DNA of 64,000 bases from Sphingopyxis microcysteis (GTDB lineage: Bacteria > Pseudomonadota > Alphaproteobacteria > Sphingomonadales > Sphingomonadaceae), in NCBI RefSeq assembly GCF_012274265.1, contig NZ_JAANYY010000003.1, positions 310,001 through 374,000 of the forward strand. Direction: 5' to 3'. Below the pieces are notes generated by a model. The model was not told the origin of the DNA, did no database searches, and was given only the letters and a program-made list of their open reading frames with translations. This document shows, in pieces, positions 16,936 through 24,499 of the stretch. The number at the start of each line of letters is the position of its first letter. Positions within the stretch are counted from its first letter, which is position 1. Made by a program: the position numbers and the translations under genes.

Positions 16936-17519
16936 CAGCGATCAACCAAAGGAAATTGCGCGCCGTTCGACCAGATCGCGGGCGGATCGCCAGCCTCGGC
17001 AAGCGCCATTTCGACGATCTCGTAATAAAGCGCGCGCTCGATCCGCGCCTCGAGCCCGTTGTCGATGGTACCGCGGACATGCAGCCGCGGGTCGGGCTCG
17101 TCGGGGTCGTCGCCGAAGCGCAGCGGATGATTGGGCCCAGCCACAACCAGATCGTCGGTATCGAGGCGAAAGACGAGCTTGCGAGCCTCGCCTTCTCCTT
17201 CGCTTTTCATCTCGACCGCACGGAAGGGGGTGTCTTCGATGGCGATCGTGAGTTTCTCGGCAGGGGTGACGAGGACGTGACTGCCATCGGCTTCACGGCG
17301 CAGGATGGTCGAGAACAGCTTCACCATCGCGGGGCGGTTGATCCGCCCCCCTTCATGAAACCAGCTGCCGTCGGCGCGGATTTCCATGAAGCTGTCGCCC
17401 TCGCGCTCAGGGTGCCATTGCTCGACCGGCGGCAATTGGCGCGCCGCGAGCAGTGCGACGGCTTCGGCGAGCGAGAGCTGCGCGAAGTCCTTGGGCAGCG
17501 AAGGCGCGGGAGTGACCAT
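16935..17519 (-). CDS. DUF1285 family protein
   Basis: A 194-residue protein with the DUF1285 layout: EIRADGSWFHEGGRINRPAM near residue 50, VLVTPAEKLTIAIEDTPF, then FRLDTDDLVVAGPNHPLRFG and EARIERALYYEIVEMA. The family has two small beta-rich domains and no established biochemical role. The ATG at 17519 was chosen because the longer frame upstream runs into a repeat. It leads the NUDIX-CCA operon, so its function may concern nucleotide or tRNA upkeep (inference). Confidence 0.82.
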   Translation of the reverse strand: MVTPAPSLPKDFAQLSLAEAVALLAARQLPPVEQWHPEREGDSFMEIRADGSWFHEGGRINRPAMVKLFSTILRREADGSHVLVTPAEKLTIAIEDTPFRAVEMKSEGEGEARKLVFRLDTDDLVVAGPNHPLRFGDDPDEPDPRLHVRGTIDNGLEARIERALYYEIVEMALAEAGDPPAIWSNGAQFPLVDR

Positions 17520-17576
17520 GGTTCCGACATAGGGGGCAGGGCGGTGGGTGCAACCCCACTGTCCCACCAACCGAGC

Positions 17577-17654
17577 CGTCACCCCGGCGAAGGCCGGGGT
17601 CTCGCCGCTGCGTCAGGCAGAGACGGCGAGATCCCGGCCTTCGCCGGGATGACG
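17577..17654. repeat. Family C inverted repeat (CCGGCGAAGGCCGGG type)
   Basis: Arms CGTCACCCCGGCGAAGGCCG and CGGCCTTCGCCGGGATGACG with GTCTCGCCG/CGGCGAGATC extensions around a short loop, 10 nt after the stop of the GNAT gene and upstream of the DUF1285 operon on the same strand. Confidence 0.88.
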
Positions 17655-17663
17655 ATTGTTGGG

Positions 17664-18167
17664 CTATCGCGGCCCGATCATCCCTGCCGCAATCGGCAGT
17701 CCATGCCCATTGATCGCGCGCACCAGCAGGCGGCGCTTTTCAAACGGCCCCGGCAAATCCCACGCGCCCGTCGCATCGGCATCGAAGCCGAAGAAGCGGC
17801 CATAATATTCAGGGTCACCAATCATCATCAGCGCGCCGTCCGCCTTGGTCTCGGCCGCCGCCAGCATATGCGCCATCAATGTGCGGCCATACCCGCCGCG
17901 CTGGACGTCCGGGCGCACCGCGACCGGGCCGACCATCACCAGCGGCGTTTCGGCACCGTCGGCGGCGCGGTGCGCGACGGGCCAGCATTGGATCGTGCCA
18001 ACGAGCGCGCCCGCCTCGACCAGCGCAAAGCTTAGCGCCGGGATCGCATCCGTGCCTTTGCGGATGCGATAGGCGGTTCGTCCAAAACGGTCAGCCCCGA
18101 AAGCGTCGTCGAGGAGAGCCTCGACCGTCTGCGGTGCAATATCCGACAATGGAAGTAACTCGACCAA
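17664..18167 (-). CDS. GNAT-family N-acetyltransferase
   Basis: A 167-residue single GNAT domain similar to YhbS-type members. The acetyl-CoA site is PVAVRPDVQRGGYGRTLMAH (the Q/RxxGxG/A element), preceded by the beta-bulge LVMVGPVAV and followed by MMIGDPEYYGRFGF-like motif D-P-x-Y-Y-x-R-F-F. The acceptor is unknown; YhbS-group members have been tied to small-molecule or protein acetylation. It is divergent from the folB-like gene 89 nt away. Confidence 0.82.
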   Translation of the reverse strand: MVELLPLSDIAPQTVEALLDDAFGADRFGRTAYRIRKGTDAIPALSFALVEAGALVGTIQCWPVAHRAADGAETPLVMVGPVAVRPDVQRGGYGRTLMAHMLAAAETKADGALMMIGDPEYYGRFFGFDADATGAWDLPGPFEKRRLLVRAINGHGLPIAAGMIGPR

Positions 18168-18256
18168 CGCGCGCCCTTTCGCTAATGCGGCGGCGCTTTA
18201 GGGGTGCTGCGCGGCGATGCAAAGCCGAATGTCGCACGCGATCGACAGGATTTCTT

Positions 18257-18628
18257 GTGACCGATACATTGTGGCTGGAGGTGGACGGGCTGATCGCCCA
18301 GGTGCTGACCGGCATTTATTCCGAAGAAACCCACCTGCCGCAGCCGCTGCGCATCGGGGTGCGCGCGCGGCTGGCGATGGCGGATCGTTATGACCCGACC
18401 ACGCCACTCAGCGCGTCGAAAAATTACATGCACCTGAAATTCGCCGCGACCGAGGGCATTCCCAAGGATGTCCATTTCGTGCTGATCGAGAGCGTCGCCG
18501 ACCATATCATAGACACGTTGTTCCTGCAGGACGACAAGGTCGAAGAGGTCGAGGTGAAGATCGTCAAGCTGGCGATCGCCGAGGAAGGCGAAGAAATCGG
18601 CATCACGATGCGGCGCGCGCGCAAATGA
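18257..18628 (+). CDS. Dihydroneopterin aldolase-like protein (FolB/FolX family)
   Basis: A 123-residue tunnelling-fold (T-fold) protein. The sequence opens with TLWLEVDGLIAQVLTGIYSEE and continues with PLRIGVRARLAMADR; SVADHIIDTLFLQDDKVEEV and VKIVKLAIAEEGEEIGITMR complete the fold. FolB cleaves dihydroneopterin in folate synthesis, and FolX epimerises its triphosphate toward monapterin. The GTG at 18257 has AGGA 6 nt upstream; longer frames lack similarity. The stop overlaps the next gene by ATGA, so it is translated with a FolM-like reductase, which favours a pterin pathway role. Confidence 0.85.
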   Translation: MTDTLWLEVDGLIAQVLTGIYSEETHLPQPLRIGVRARLAMADRYDPTTPLSASKNYMHLKFAATEGIPKDVHFVLIESVADHIIDTLFLQDDKVEEVEVKIVKLAIAEEGEEIGITMRRARK

Positions 18629-19386
18629 CGCATAAGCTCGCTCTCGTTACGGGCGGGCTCCACCGCGTCGGCGCGGCAATTTCGGCGCGGCTGGCACGCG
18701 AAGGCTATGCGCTGGCGATCCACAAGCGCAGCCCTGGCGATGCCGATGCGGTGCTGGCCGATGCGCTCGCCGAAACCGGCGCGATCAGCCACCGCTTCGC
18801 CGCCGACCTGTCCGACCCCGCCGCGGTCGATGCGCTGATCCCCGCGGTGATCGAAAAATTCGGCCGTGCCCCCGACCTGCTCGTGAACAATGCCGCTTTG
18901 TTCGCCGAGGGTGAGTGGACCGACCTGTCCGCCGATGCGCTGACCGAGATGATGCAGATCAATCACCACGCACCGGTGATGCTGGCAAAGGCGCTGATCG
19001 CCGCCAGCGACGAGAAACGCCCGGCGATCGTCAACATCGTCGACCAGCGCGTTGTGCAGCCGGTGCCCGATCAGCTCGCCTACAGCCTGTCGAAATCGGC
19101 GCTGTGGCAGGCGACGGCGACCCTCGCCGTCGCGTTCGGCAACCGCGCGCGGGTCAACGCGGTGGCGCCCGGACTGACCATGGCCACCGACGATTATTCG
19201 GCGGCGCAGGTCGAACGGCTTGCAGCGCGCATGCCGCTCGGCGCACTGCCGACCCCGGCGCAGATTGCCGACGCAGTCGTCTATCTGGCGCGCGCCGAGG
19301 CGGTAACCGGGCAGACGATCTTCGTCGACGGCGGCGCGCATCTGGCGCCAATGGGCAGGGATTTTGTGGCGCTGGAGCGGGATTAG
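18625..19386 (+). CDS. SDR oxidoreductase, FolM/pteridine-reductase-like
   Basis: A 253-residue short-chain dehydrogenase. The nucleotide motif is TGGLHRVG rather than TGxxxGxG; TGGxxRxG with Arg is typical of FolM and pteridine reductases and favours NADPH. The N-NAA motif is LLVNNAALF, and the active-site Tyr and Lys are in AYSLSKSAL. The final segment VTGQTIFVDGG is standard. FolM reduces dihydromonapterin to tetrahydromonapterin, the cofactor of bacterial phenylalanine hydroxylase. Coupling to the FolB-like gene supports this, but a general SDR role is not excluded. Confidence 0.82.
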   Translation: MTHKLALVTGGLHRVGAAISARLAREGYALAIHKRSPGDADAVLADALAETGAISHRFAADLSDPAAVDALIPAVIEKFGRAPDLLVNNAALFAEGEWTDLSADALTEMMQINHHAPVMLAKALIAASDEKRPAIVNIVDQRVVQPVPDQLAYSLSKSALWQATATLAVAFGNRARVNAVAPGLTMATDDYSAAQVERLAARMPLGALPTPAQIADAVVYLARAEAVTGQTIFVDGGAHLAPMGRDFVALERD

Positions 19387-19405
19387 CGCCGTCGCCTACC
19401 CCAAA

Positions 19406-19496
19406 CCCGTTTGCCCTGAGCTTGTCGAAGGGCCGTTCTTTCTTGGCGACGTCGAAGAAAGAAGGACGGTGCTTCGACAAGCTCAGCACAAACGGG
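19406..19496. repeat. Family A-like inverted repeat, variant with longer stem
   Basis: CCCGTTTGCCCTGAGCTTGT pairs imperfectly with the complement near ACAAGCTCAGCACAAACGGG, with an inner stem TTCTTTCTT/AAGAAAGAA. Half of a family D-like unit follows (GGCCCTCGCCTGCGCGGGG, near 19521). No gene is visible between 19387 and 19551. Confidence 0.82.
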
Positions 19497-19551
19497 GAGA
19501 TAGGTTGCGCGCGGTTACTAGCGGCCCTCGCCTGCGCGGGGACGACGGGCA

Positions 19552-20991
19552 TCAATAAATATGCACCGCCTTGGTGACCAGATACCCGTCCAGCCCCTCG
19601 GGTCCGCTCTCGCTGCCGAAACCCGATTCCTTGATCCCGCCGAACGGCATGTCGTTCGCCGAGATGACGAAGCTGTTGATCCCGACCATGCCGCTTTCGA
19701 TGCCGTCGGCGATGCGGTTGATGCGGCGGCCATTCTCGGTGAACGCAAAAGCGGCGAGGCCATAGGGCAGCCGGTTCGCCTGTTCGAGCGCCTCGTCCTC
19801 GCTGCCGAAGGGGCGGATCAGCGCCATCGGGCCGAACGGTTCGTGGTTCATCGCATCGGCATCAAGCGGCACATCGGCGATCGCGGTCGGCTGGAAGAAA
19901 TAGCCGTCGCCGGTCGCAGCGCCGCCCGCGATCACGCGCGCGCCCTTCGCCTTGGCGTCAGCAACCAGCGCTTCCAACGCGGGAATCCGTCGCGCGTTGG
20001 CGAGCGGCCCCATCTGGGTATCGGCGTCGAGCCCTCTGCCGATCTTCACCTTCTGGGTGCGCTCGGCGAATCCCGCGACGAAGGCGTCGTAAATCCCCTC
20101 CTGCACATAAAAGCGCGTCGGCGAGACGCAGACCTGCCCCGCGTTGCGGAACTTCTGCATCACCACGCGGTCCAGCGTGCTCTCTAGATCGCAATCGTCA
20201 AAGATCAGCACCGGGGCATGGCCGCCCAGCTCCATCGTGATCCGCTGCACGCGATCGGCGGCGAGCTTCATCAGATGCTTGCCGACCGCGGTCGAGCCGG
20301 TGAAGCTGACTTTGCGGATCACCTCGCTACCCAGCAGATGACGGCTGATCATGTCAGGATTGCCGTAAACGAGCTGAACGACATCACCGGGGATCCCCGC
20401 GTCGGCTAGACAGCGCATGATCGCGCTGGTGCAGCCGGGGGTTTCCTCGGGCGCTTTCGCGATCACGACGCAGCCCGCGGCGAGCGCGGGGGCGATTTTC
20501 TTGACCATCAGATTGACGGGAAAATTCCACGGGCTGAACGCCGCGACCGGCCCCACCGGCTGGCGCAACACCATCGCGCGCTGGCCCGCGGGGCGCTGTG
20601 CCACGCGGCCTTCGATGCGCTTTCCTTCCTCGGCAAAATATTCGAGCAGCGACGACGCCGACAATACTTCGCCGCGCGCCTCGGCGATCGGCTTGCCCTG
20701 TTCGAGCGTCAGCAGCGTCGCGATATGGTCAGCGCGCTCGCGGATCAGCCCCGCCGCCTTGCGCATCAGCGCCGCGCGCTCGTCGGGGGTCTTCGCCCGC
20801 CACACCGGCCAGCCGCGTGCCGCCGCAGCGAGCGCCTCGTCGAGATCGGCGGCAGTCGCGATGGGTAGATCGGCGATGATGTCCGCGGTGGCAGGGTTAT
20901 ACACCGGCCGCGCATCGCGCCCCTCACCGCTCCGCCAGGCGCCGTTGATGAAGAGCTGGAGGTCGGCGTCGTAGGTGGCGCTGTCGGTCAT
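19552..20991 (-). CDS. NAD(P)-dependent succinate-semialdehyde dehydrogenase-type ALDH
   Basis: A 479-residue aldehyde dehydrogenase. Marks of the family are FSPWNFPVNLMVKKIAPALA, the Rossmann residues FTGSTAVGKHLM, catalytic Glu in MELGGHAPVLIFDD and Cys in FRNAGQVCVSPTRF, then NHEPFGPMA. The closest pattern is the GabD group, which oxidises succinate semialdehyde to succinate, but AldA-type or other aldehyde substrates are possible. I chose ATG 20991 (MTDSATYDAD); a longer frame adds a tail derived from the neighbouring repeat. Confidence 0.85.
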   Translation of the reverse strand: MTDSATYDADLQLFINGAWRSGEGRDARPVYNPATADIIADLPIATAADLDEALAAAARGWPVWRAKTPDERAALMRKAAGLIRERADHIATLLTLEQGKPIAEARGEVLSASSLLEYFAEEGKRIEGRVAQRPAGQRAMVLRQPVGPVAAFSPWNFPVNLMVKKIAPALAAGCVVIAKAPEETPGCTSAIMRCLADAGIPGDVVQLVYGNPDMISRHLLGSEVIRKVSFTGSTAVGKHLMKLAADRVQRITMELGGHAPVLIFDDCDLESTLDRVVMQKFRNAGQVCVSPTRFYVQEGIYDAFVAGFAERTQKVKIGRGLDADTQMGPLANARRIPALEALVADAKAKGARVIAGGAATGDGYFFQPTAIADVPLDADAMNHEPFGPMALIRPFGSEDEALEQANRLPYGLAAFAFTENGRRINRIADGIESGMVGINSFVISANDMPFGGIKESGFGSESGPEGLDGYLVTKAVHIY

Positions 20992-21012
20992 GGGGAGCTT
21001 TCTAACTGTTCC

Positions 21013-21086
21013 GTTCGCATCGAGCGCAGTCGAGATGCGTCTCGCGATGCGCTGGCGTGTCTCGACTTCGCTCGACACGAACGGGA
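21013..21086. repeat. Family B inverted repeat (GTTCGTGTCGAGCGAAGTCG type)
   Basis: CCGTTCGCATCGAGCGCAGT pairs with the complement of CTTCGCTCGACACGAACGG around a GC-rich loop. Other copies are at 26793, 48455 and 50293. Confidence 0.85.
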
Positions 21087-21121
21087 ATGGGGTTGGTCAG
21101 ACAGCGTCCATATAGTCGCGA

Positions 21122-21721
21122 TCAGCGATAGTTAAAGCTGATGCTGATCCGCTCGCCCTTGCCCAAATGCGGCATCACTTCGTGGCGGAGCCAGCTTTCC
21201 CACAGGAACACCCGCCCCGCCGCGGGCTGCGCATAGACGAAGGGCAGCAGATGCTCGGGGGCATCGTCGGTGCGGCCCGGCGCGGCCATCAACATGGGCA
21301 GACGCGGGTCTTCGAGCTTCAGCGCCCCCGATCCCGGGGGGACGGCGACATAGAAGGTGCCCGACACGATGCTGTGCGGATGGATATGGCCGCTGTGCGT
21401 GCCGCCCGGCTTCAATATATTGACCCACAGGCTGTCGAGTTTCAGCGGCTTGGCGAGATCGAAATGGCACGCCTTGGCAAAGGCCTTGACCTCTTTGTCG
21501 AGCAGCTTCTTGAGGTCGTAAAAAGCGGGGTCGCGCTCGGGGAGGTCGCCGAGGCTCGCATAGCTGGTATATCCCTTATAGCCATGCTCGCGGCTCCACG
21601 CGCGCCCCGCGCCGTCCTCCTCAGCGAACAGGCGGCAACTCTCCTCCAGCGCGTCGAGCAGGTCAGGAGTACCGATATCGGCCTCGTAAAAATTTGTGGC
21701 GAAGAGCGTGCGAACGGGCAT
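21122..21721 (-). CDS. 2OG-Fe(II) oxygenase, TIGR02466-type
   Basis: A 199-residue jelly-roll oxygenase. LKPGGTHSGHIHPHSIVSGT contains the HxH/H-x-D-like iron ligand set and WESWLRHEVMPHLGKGERIS supplies the distal His and the Arg for 2-oxoglutarate. The size and pattern fit the TIGR02466 group, for which no substrate is known. The gene is divergent from an SMP-30-like gene with 46 nt between starts. The downstream ALDH gene on the same strand is separated by a repeat. Confidence 0.8.
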   Translation of the reverse strand: MPVRTLFATNFYEADIGTPDLLDALEESCRLFAEEDGAGRAWSREHGYKGYTSYASLGDLPERDPAFYDLKKLLDKEVKAFAKACHFDLAKPLKLDSLWVNILKPGGTHSGHIHPHSIVSGTFYVAVPPGSGALKLEDPRLPMLMAAPGRTDDAPEHLLPFVYAQPAAGRVFLWESWLRHEVMPHLGKGERISISFNYR

Positions 21722-21767
21722 GATGGCCGCAAAGCATAGGACGCAAACAAGAGCAAGGGAGACGAGG

Positions 21768-22688
21768 ATGGCCGAGTTCGAACTGATCGCCGACGGGTTG
21801 CGCTTTCCGGAAGCGCCGGTGGTGATGGAAGACGGCAGCGTCATCGTCACCGAGATCGCGGAGGGCCGCATCACCCGCTGCTGGCCGGGCGGCAGGAAAC
21901 GTGTCATCGCGACCCCCGGCGGCGGTCCCAACGGCCTCGCGATCGGACCCGACGGCAAGCTCTATTGCTGCAACAATGGCGGCTTCAACTATGTCGAATC
22001 GAACGGCTATCTGGCGCCGCACGGCATTGCCGACGATTATTCGGGCGGGCGCATCGAGCGGATCGACATCGACACCGGCGAAGTCGAAACGCTGTACCAG
22101 AGCGGCGATCACGGCGTGACGCTGCGCGGCCCGAACGACCTGATGTTCGACGCGCACGGTGGTTTCTGGTTCACCGACCATGGCAAGGTCGATTACGCCG
22201 CGCGCTGCCACGACATCGTCGGCATTTTCTATGCCAAGGCCGATGGCAGCTTTATCGAGGAGGTGATCTTCCCGAGCTATAACCCGAACGGCATCGGCCT
22301 CTCGCCCGACGGCAGCAAGCTCTACGCCGCCGAAACCTATACATGTCGCCTGACCCAGTTCAACATCGTCGCGCCCGGCAAGGTCGATGACGCCGCAGGG
22401 CCGGGCGGTCCCGGCATCCCGCTCTACCGCCCGGCGGGCTATAAATTCTTCGACAGCCTGGCGATGGAGGCAAATGGCAACATTTGCGTCGCGACGATCG
22501 GCGAATGCGGGATTTCGGTCGTCGGCCCGGACGGGCAGCTCGTCGAATTTGTCGCGACAGACGATATTTTCACCACCAACATCGCGTTCGGCGGCCCGGA
22601 CCGACAGGATGCCTATATCACCCTGTCGGGCACCGGGCGGCTCGTGAAGACGCGCTGGGCCAGACCGGGGCTGCAACTGCAATATTGA
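21768..22688 (+). CDS. SMP-30/gluconolactonase family protein
   Basis: A 306-residue six-bladed beta-propeller of the SMP-30/SGL family. Metal-binding residues are expected at the Glu of GLRFPEAPVV (N-terminus), at GPNGLAIGPDGKLYCCNNGG (Asn/Asp) and at YNPNGIGLSPDGSKLYAAET. Members hydrolyse lactones in sugar-acid catabolism. No signal peptide is seen. GGGAGACGAGG precedes the ATG. The stop codon forms part of the operator palindrome of the TA pair downstream. Confidence 0.85.
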   Translation: MAEFELIADGLRFPEAPVVMEDGSVIVTEIAEGRITRCWPGGRKRVIATPGGGPNGLAIGPDGKLYCCNNGGFNYVESNGYLAPHGIADDYSGGRIERIDIDTGEVETLYQSGDHGVTLRGPNDLMFDAHGGFWFTDHGKVDYAARCHDIVGIFYAKADGSFIEEVIFPSYNPNGIGLSPDGSKLYAAETYTCRLTQFNIVAPGKVDDAAGPGGPGIPLYRPAGYKFFDSLAMEANGNICVATIGECGISVVGPDGQLVEFVATDDIFTTNIAFGGPDRQDAYITLSGTGRLVKTRWARPGLQLQY

Positions 22689-22718
22689 CTTAGCTAACCG
22701 AATTAGCTAATTAAGTCA
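22686..22718. promoter_or_regulatory. Inverted-repeat operator of the Phd/VapC pair
   Basis: TGACTTAGCTAA and TTAGCTAATTAAGTCA form imperfect inverted arms, each containing the octamer TTAGCTAA (22690-22697 and 22703-22710). It ends 2 nt before the antitoxin start and overlaps the SMP-30 stop codon. Phd antitoxins bind this kind of site to autoregulate. Confidence 0.65.
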
Positions 22719-22720
22719 GC

Positions 22721-22978
22721 ATGACCGTTGTCACCATCCATGAGGCCAAGACAAACCTGTCGCGCCTGATCGCCCGCGTCCTCGCGGGCGAAGAGGTGAC
22801 GATCGCGCGTGGCAAGGAACCGGTGGTGAAGCTGATGCCGGTGAATGCGCCACCAAAGACCAAGCGCGTCTTAGGCACATTGAAAGGCAAGATCGATCTC
22901 GACGCCGGCTTTTGGGATCCTTTGCCCGAAGAAGATTTGGCGCTGTGGAACGGCGAAGACAGTCCAGAGGCGCAATGA
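22721..22978 (+). CDS. Phd/YefM-family antitoxin
   Basis: An 85-residue antitoxin. VTIHEAKTNLSRLIARVLAGEE and VTIARGKEPVVKLMPV are the Phd N-terminal fold that dimerises and binds DNA. The C-terminal part (LKGKIDLDAGFWDPLPEEDL) is the flexible toxin-neutralising tail. The ATG follows the operator almost directly with no clear ribosome site, so translation may be leaderless or weak. Overlaps the toxin by ATGA. Confidence 0.88.
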   Translation: MTVVTIHEAKTNLSRLIARVLAGEEVTIARGKEPVVKLMPVNAPPKTKRVLGTLKGKIDLDAGFWDPLPEEDLALWNGEDSPEAQ

Positions 22979-23361
22979 ACCTGCTCCTCGATACGCACGC
23001 ACTGATCTGGGCTGCCAACGACCCGGAGAAATTGCCCAGCGCGGTGAGGTCCGCCATCGAATACCCCGACAACCATATCTGGATCAGTTCCGTTTCCGCG
23101 ATCGAGGTCGCGATAAAATTCCGGATCGGTAAGCTGGAAGGCGCCGACGAGCTCGCCGAACGCTTTGAAACCGTCATCGCGGGTTTCGGTTTCGACCAAC
23201 TCCCCATTTCGGTTGCGCATGCCAGTCTGGCGGGCTTGCTGCCGTTCGACCATCGCGACCCGTTTGACCGCATTTTGATCGCCCAATCGCAGATTGAGCA
23301 ATATGCACTGGTTTCAAACGAAAAGCTGTTCGACCAGCTTGGCGTCATCCGTTTCTGGTAG
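22975..23361 (+). CDS. VapC-type PIN-domain toxin
   Basis: A 128-residue PIN ribonuclease. The acidic metal-binding set is visible as LLLDTHALIW (Asp6), SAIEVAIK (Glu) and DPFDRILIAQS (Asp), with ALVSNEKLF near the end. VapC toxins cleave tRNA or rRNA. The start is coupled to the antitoxin stop (ATGA). The gene ends 11 nt before a VIT transporter, so read-through is possible. Confidence 0.88.
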   Translation: MNLLLDTHALIWAANDPEKLPSAVRSAIEYPDNHIWISSVSAIEVAIKFRIGKLEGADELAERFETVIAGFGFDQLPISVAHASLAGLLPFDHRDPFDRILIAQSQIEQYALVSNEKLFDQLGVIRFW

Positions 23362-23372
23362 GAGCACGCCCC

Positions 23373-24062
23373 ATGCACCGCGAAACCCATGCCGCAAGCC
23401 GCATCGGCTGGCTGCGCGCCGCGATCCTGGGCGCCAACGACGGGATCGTGTCGACCGCCAGCCTGATCGCGGGCGTTGCAGCGGCGGGGGCTTCATCGTC
23501 GTCGATCCTGATCACCGGTACCGCGGGGCTCGTCGCCGGGGCGATGTCGATGGCGGCGGGGGAGTATGTCTCGGTCAGCTCGCAGGGCGACGCCGAAAAC
23601 GCCGACATCGCCAAGGAAAAGCGCGAGCTCGCCACCGTTCCCGAACTGGAGCTTGAGGAACTGACGCAAATCTATCAGCAGCGCGGGCTCGACCGCCCGC
23701 TCGCCGAACAGGTGGCGGCCCAGCTGACCGCGCATAACGCCCTCGACAGCCATTTGCGCGACGAGCTGGGCCTCACCAGCGAACTGGCGGCGCGTCCGAT
23801 TCAGGCGGCAGCCGCGTCGGCGGCGAGCTTCACCGTCGGTGCCGCGCTGCCGCTCGCGATCGTGCTGCTGGACTCCGGCCCGTCGCTCCCGTGGATTGTT
23901 TCGGCGGCATCGCTGCTCTTCCTCGCTCTCCTCGGCGCCTTGGGCGCCTGGGTCGGGCGAGCGCCGATTGCCCGCGCCGTCCTGCGCGTCGGCTTCTGGG
24001 GGGCGGTCGCGATGGGCGTGACGATAGCAATCGGATCGCTGTTCGGGACGACGGTCGGCTAA
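23373..24062 (+). CDS. VIT1/CCC1-family iron/manganese transporter
   Basis: A 229-residue membrane protein of the vacuolar iron transporter family. The N-terminus WLRAAILGANDGIVSTASL and GLVAGAMSMAAGEYVSVSSQ are the signature TM1/TM2 segments with metal-binding Glu and Met residues. A cytoplasmic helical hairpin (DIAKEKRELATVPELELEEL) carries acidic ligands, then three more TM segments follow. It probably exports or stores Fe2+/Mn2+ (inference from the eukaryotic homologues). It may share the upstream TA promoter. Its stop overlaps the convergent DUF488 gene by 4 nt. Confidence 0.88.
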   Translation: MHRETHAASRIGWLRAAILGANDGIVSTASLIAGVAAAGASSSSILITGTAGLVAGAMSMAAGEYVSVSSQGDAENADIAKEKRELATVPELELEELTQIYQQRGLDRPLAEQVAAQLTAHNALDSHLRDELGLTSELAARPIQAAAASAASFTVGAALPLAIVLLDSGPSLPWIVSAASLLFLALLGALGAWVGRAPIARAVLRVGFWGAVAMGVTIAIGSLFGTTVG

Positions 24063-24442
24063 CGCTGGCGCAACCAATCACGCAGTGCGACGGCATTGTT
24101 TCGCTCCACACTTTTCGCGGCGTACAGCAAGGTTACCGGTCCCGCCGCCACCGCGGCATCGAGCACGAACAGCGCCGCGCGCATCGCCTCACCACTCGCA
24201 TCCAGCTCGGCGAAATAGTCGAGCCGGAAGGCGTCCCACGCCGCGTCCGATGCGGCGGTTTCGCCATGATAGCGTTTGCGCAAGGCGTCGCTCGGCGACA
24301 GCGGTTTCAGCCACGCCGCCAGCGCTGCCTTGTCCTTTGACACTCCGCGCGGCCACAGCCGGTCGACCAGAAAGCGCGCACCGTCGCCGGGACCGACCGG
24401 TGCATGAATGCGTTTGACCGCGATTGTCAGGGGCGTTCCCAT
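24059..24442 (-). CDS. DUF488 family protein
   Basis: A 127-residue protein with the DUF488 pattern: IAVKRIHAPVGPGDGARFLV, DRLWPRGVSKDKAALAAWLK, LRKRYHGETA and VTLLYAAKSVERNNAVALR. The family is widespread and of unknown function. I chose ATG 24442 (MGTPLTIAVK). It is divergent from the DUF2855 gene with 57 nt between starts. Confidence 0.85.
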   Translation of the reverse strand: MGTPLTIAVKRIHAPVGPGDGARFLVDRLWPRGVSKDKAALAAWLKPLSPSDALRKRYHGETAASDAAWDAFRLDYFAELDASGEAMRAALFVLDAAVAAGPVTLLYAAKSVERNNAVALRDWLRQR

Positions 24443-24499
24443 CTGTATGACTATCGGCCATCCCGCGGTCGCGGGCAAGCCAATCGGAGGGGTCCGGAC

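Noticed and set aside
22375-22700. Possible fusion of SMP-30 with the TA locus
   Set aside because: A clear TGA at 22686 ends the SMP-30 gene before the operator and antitoxin.
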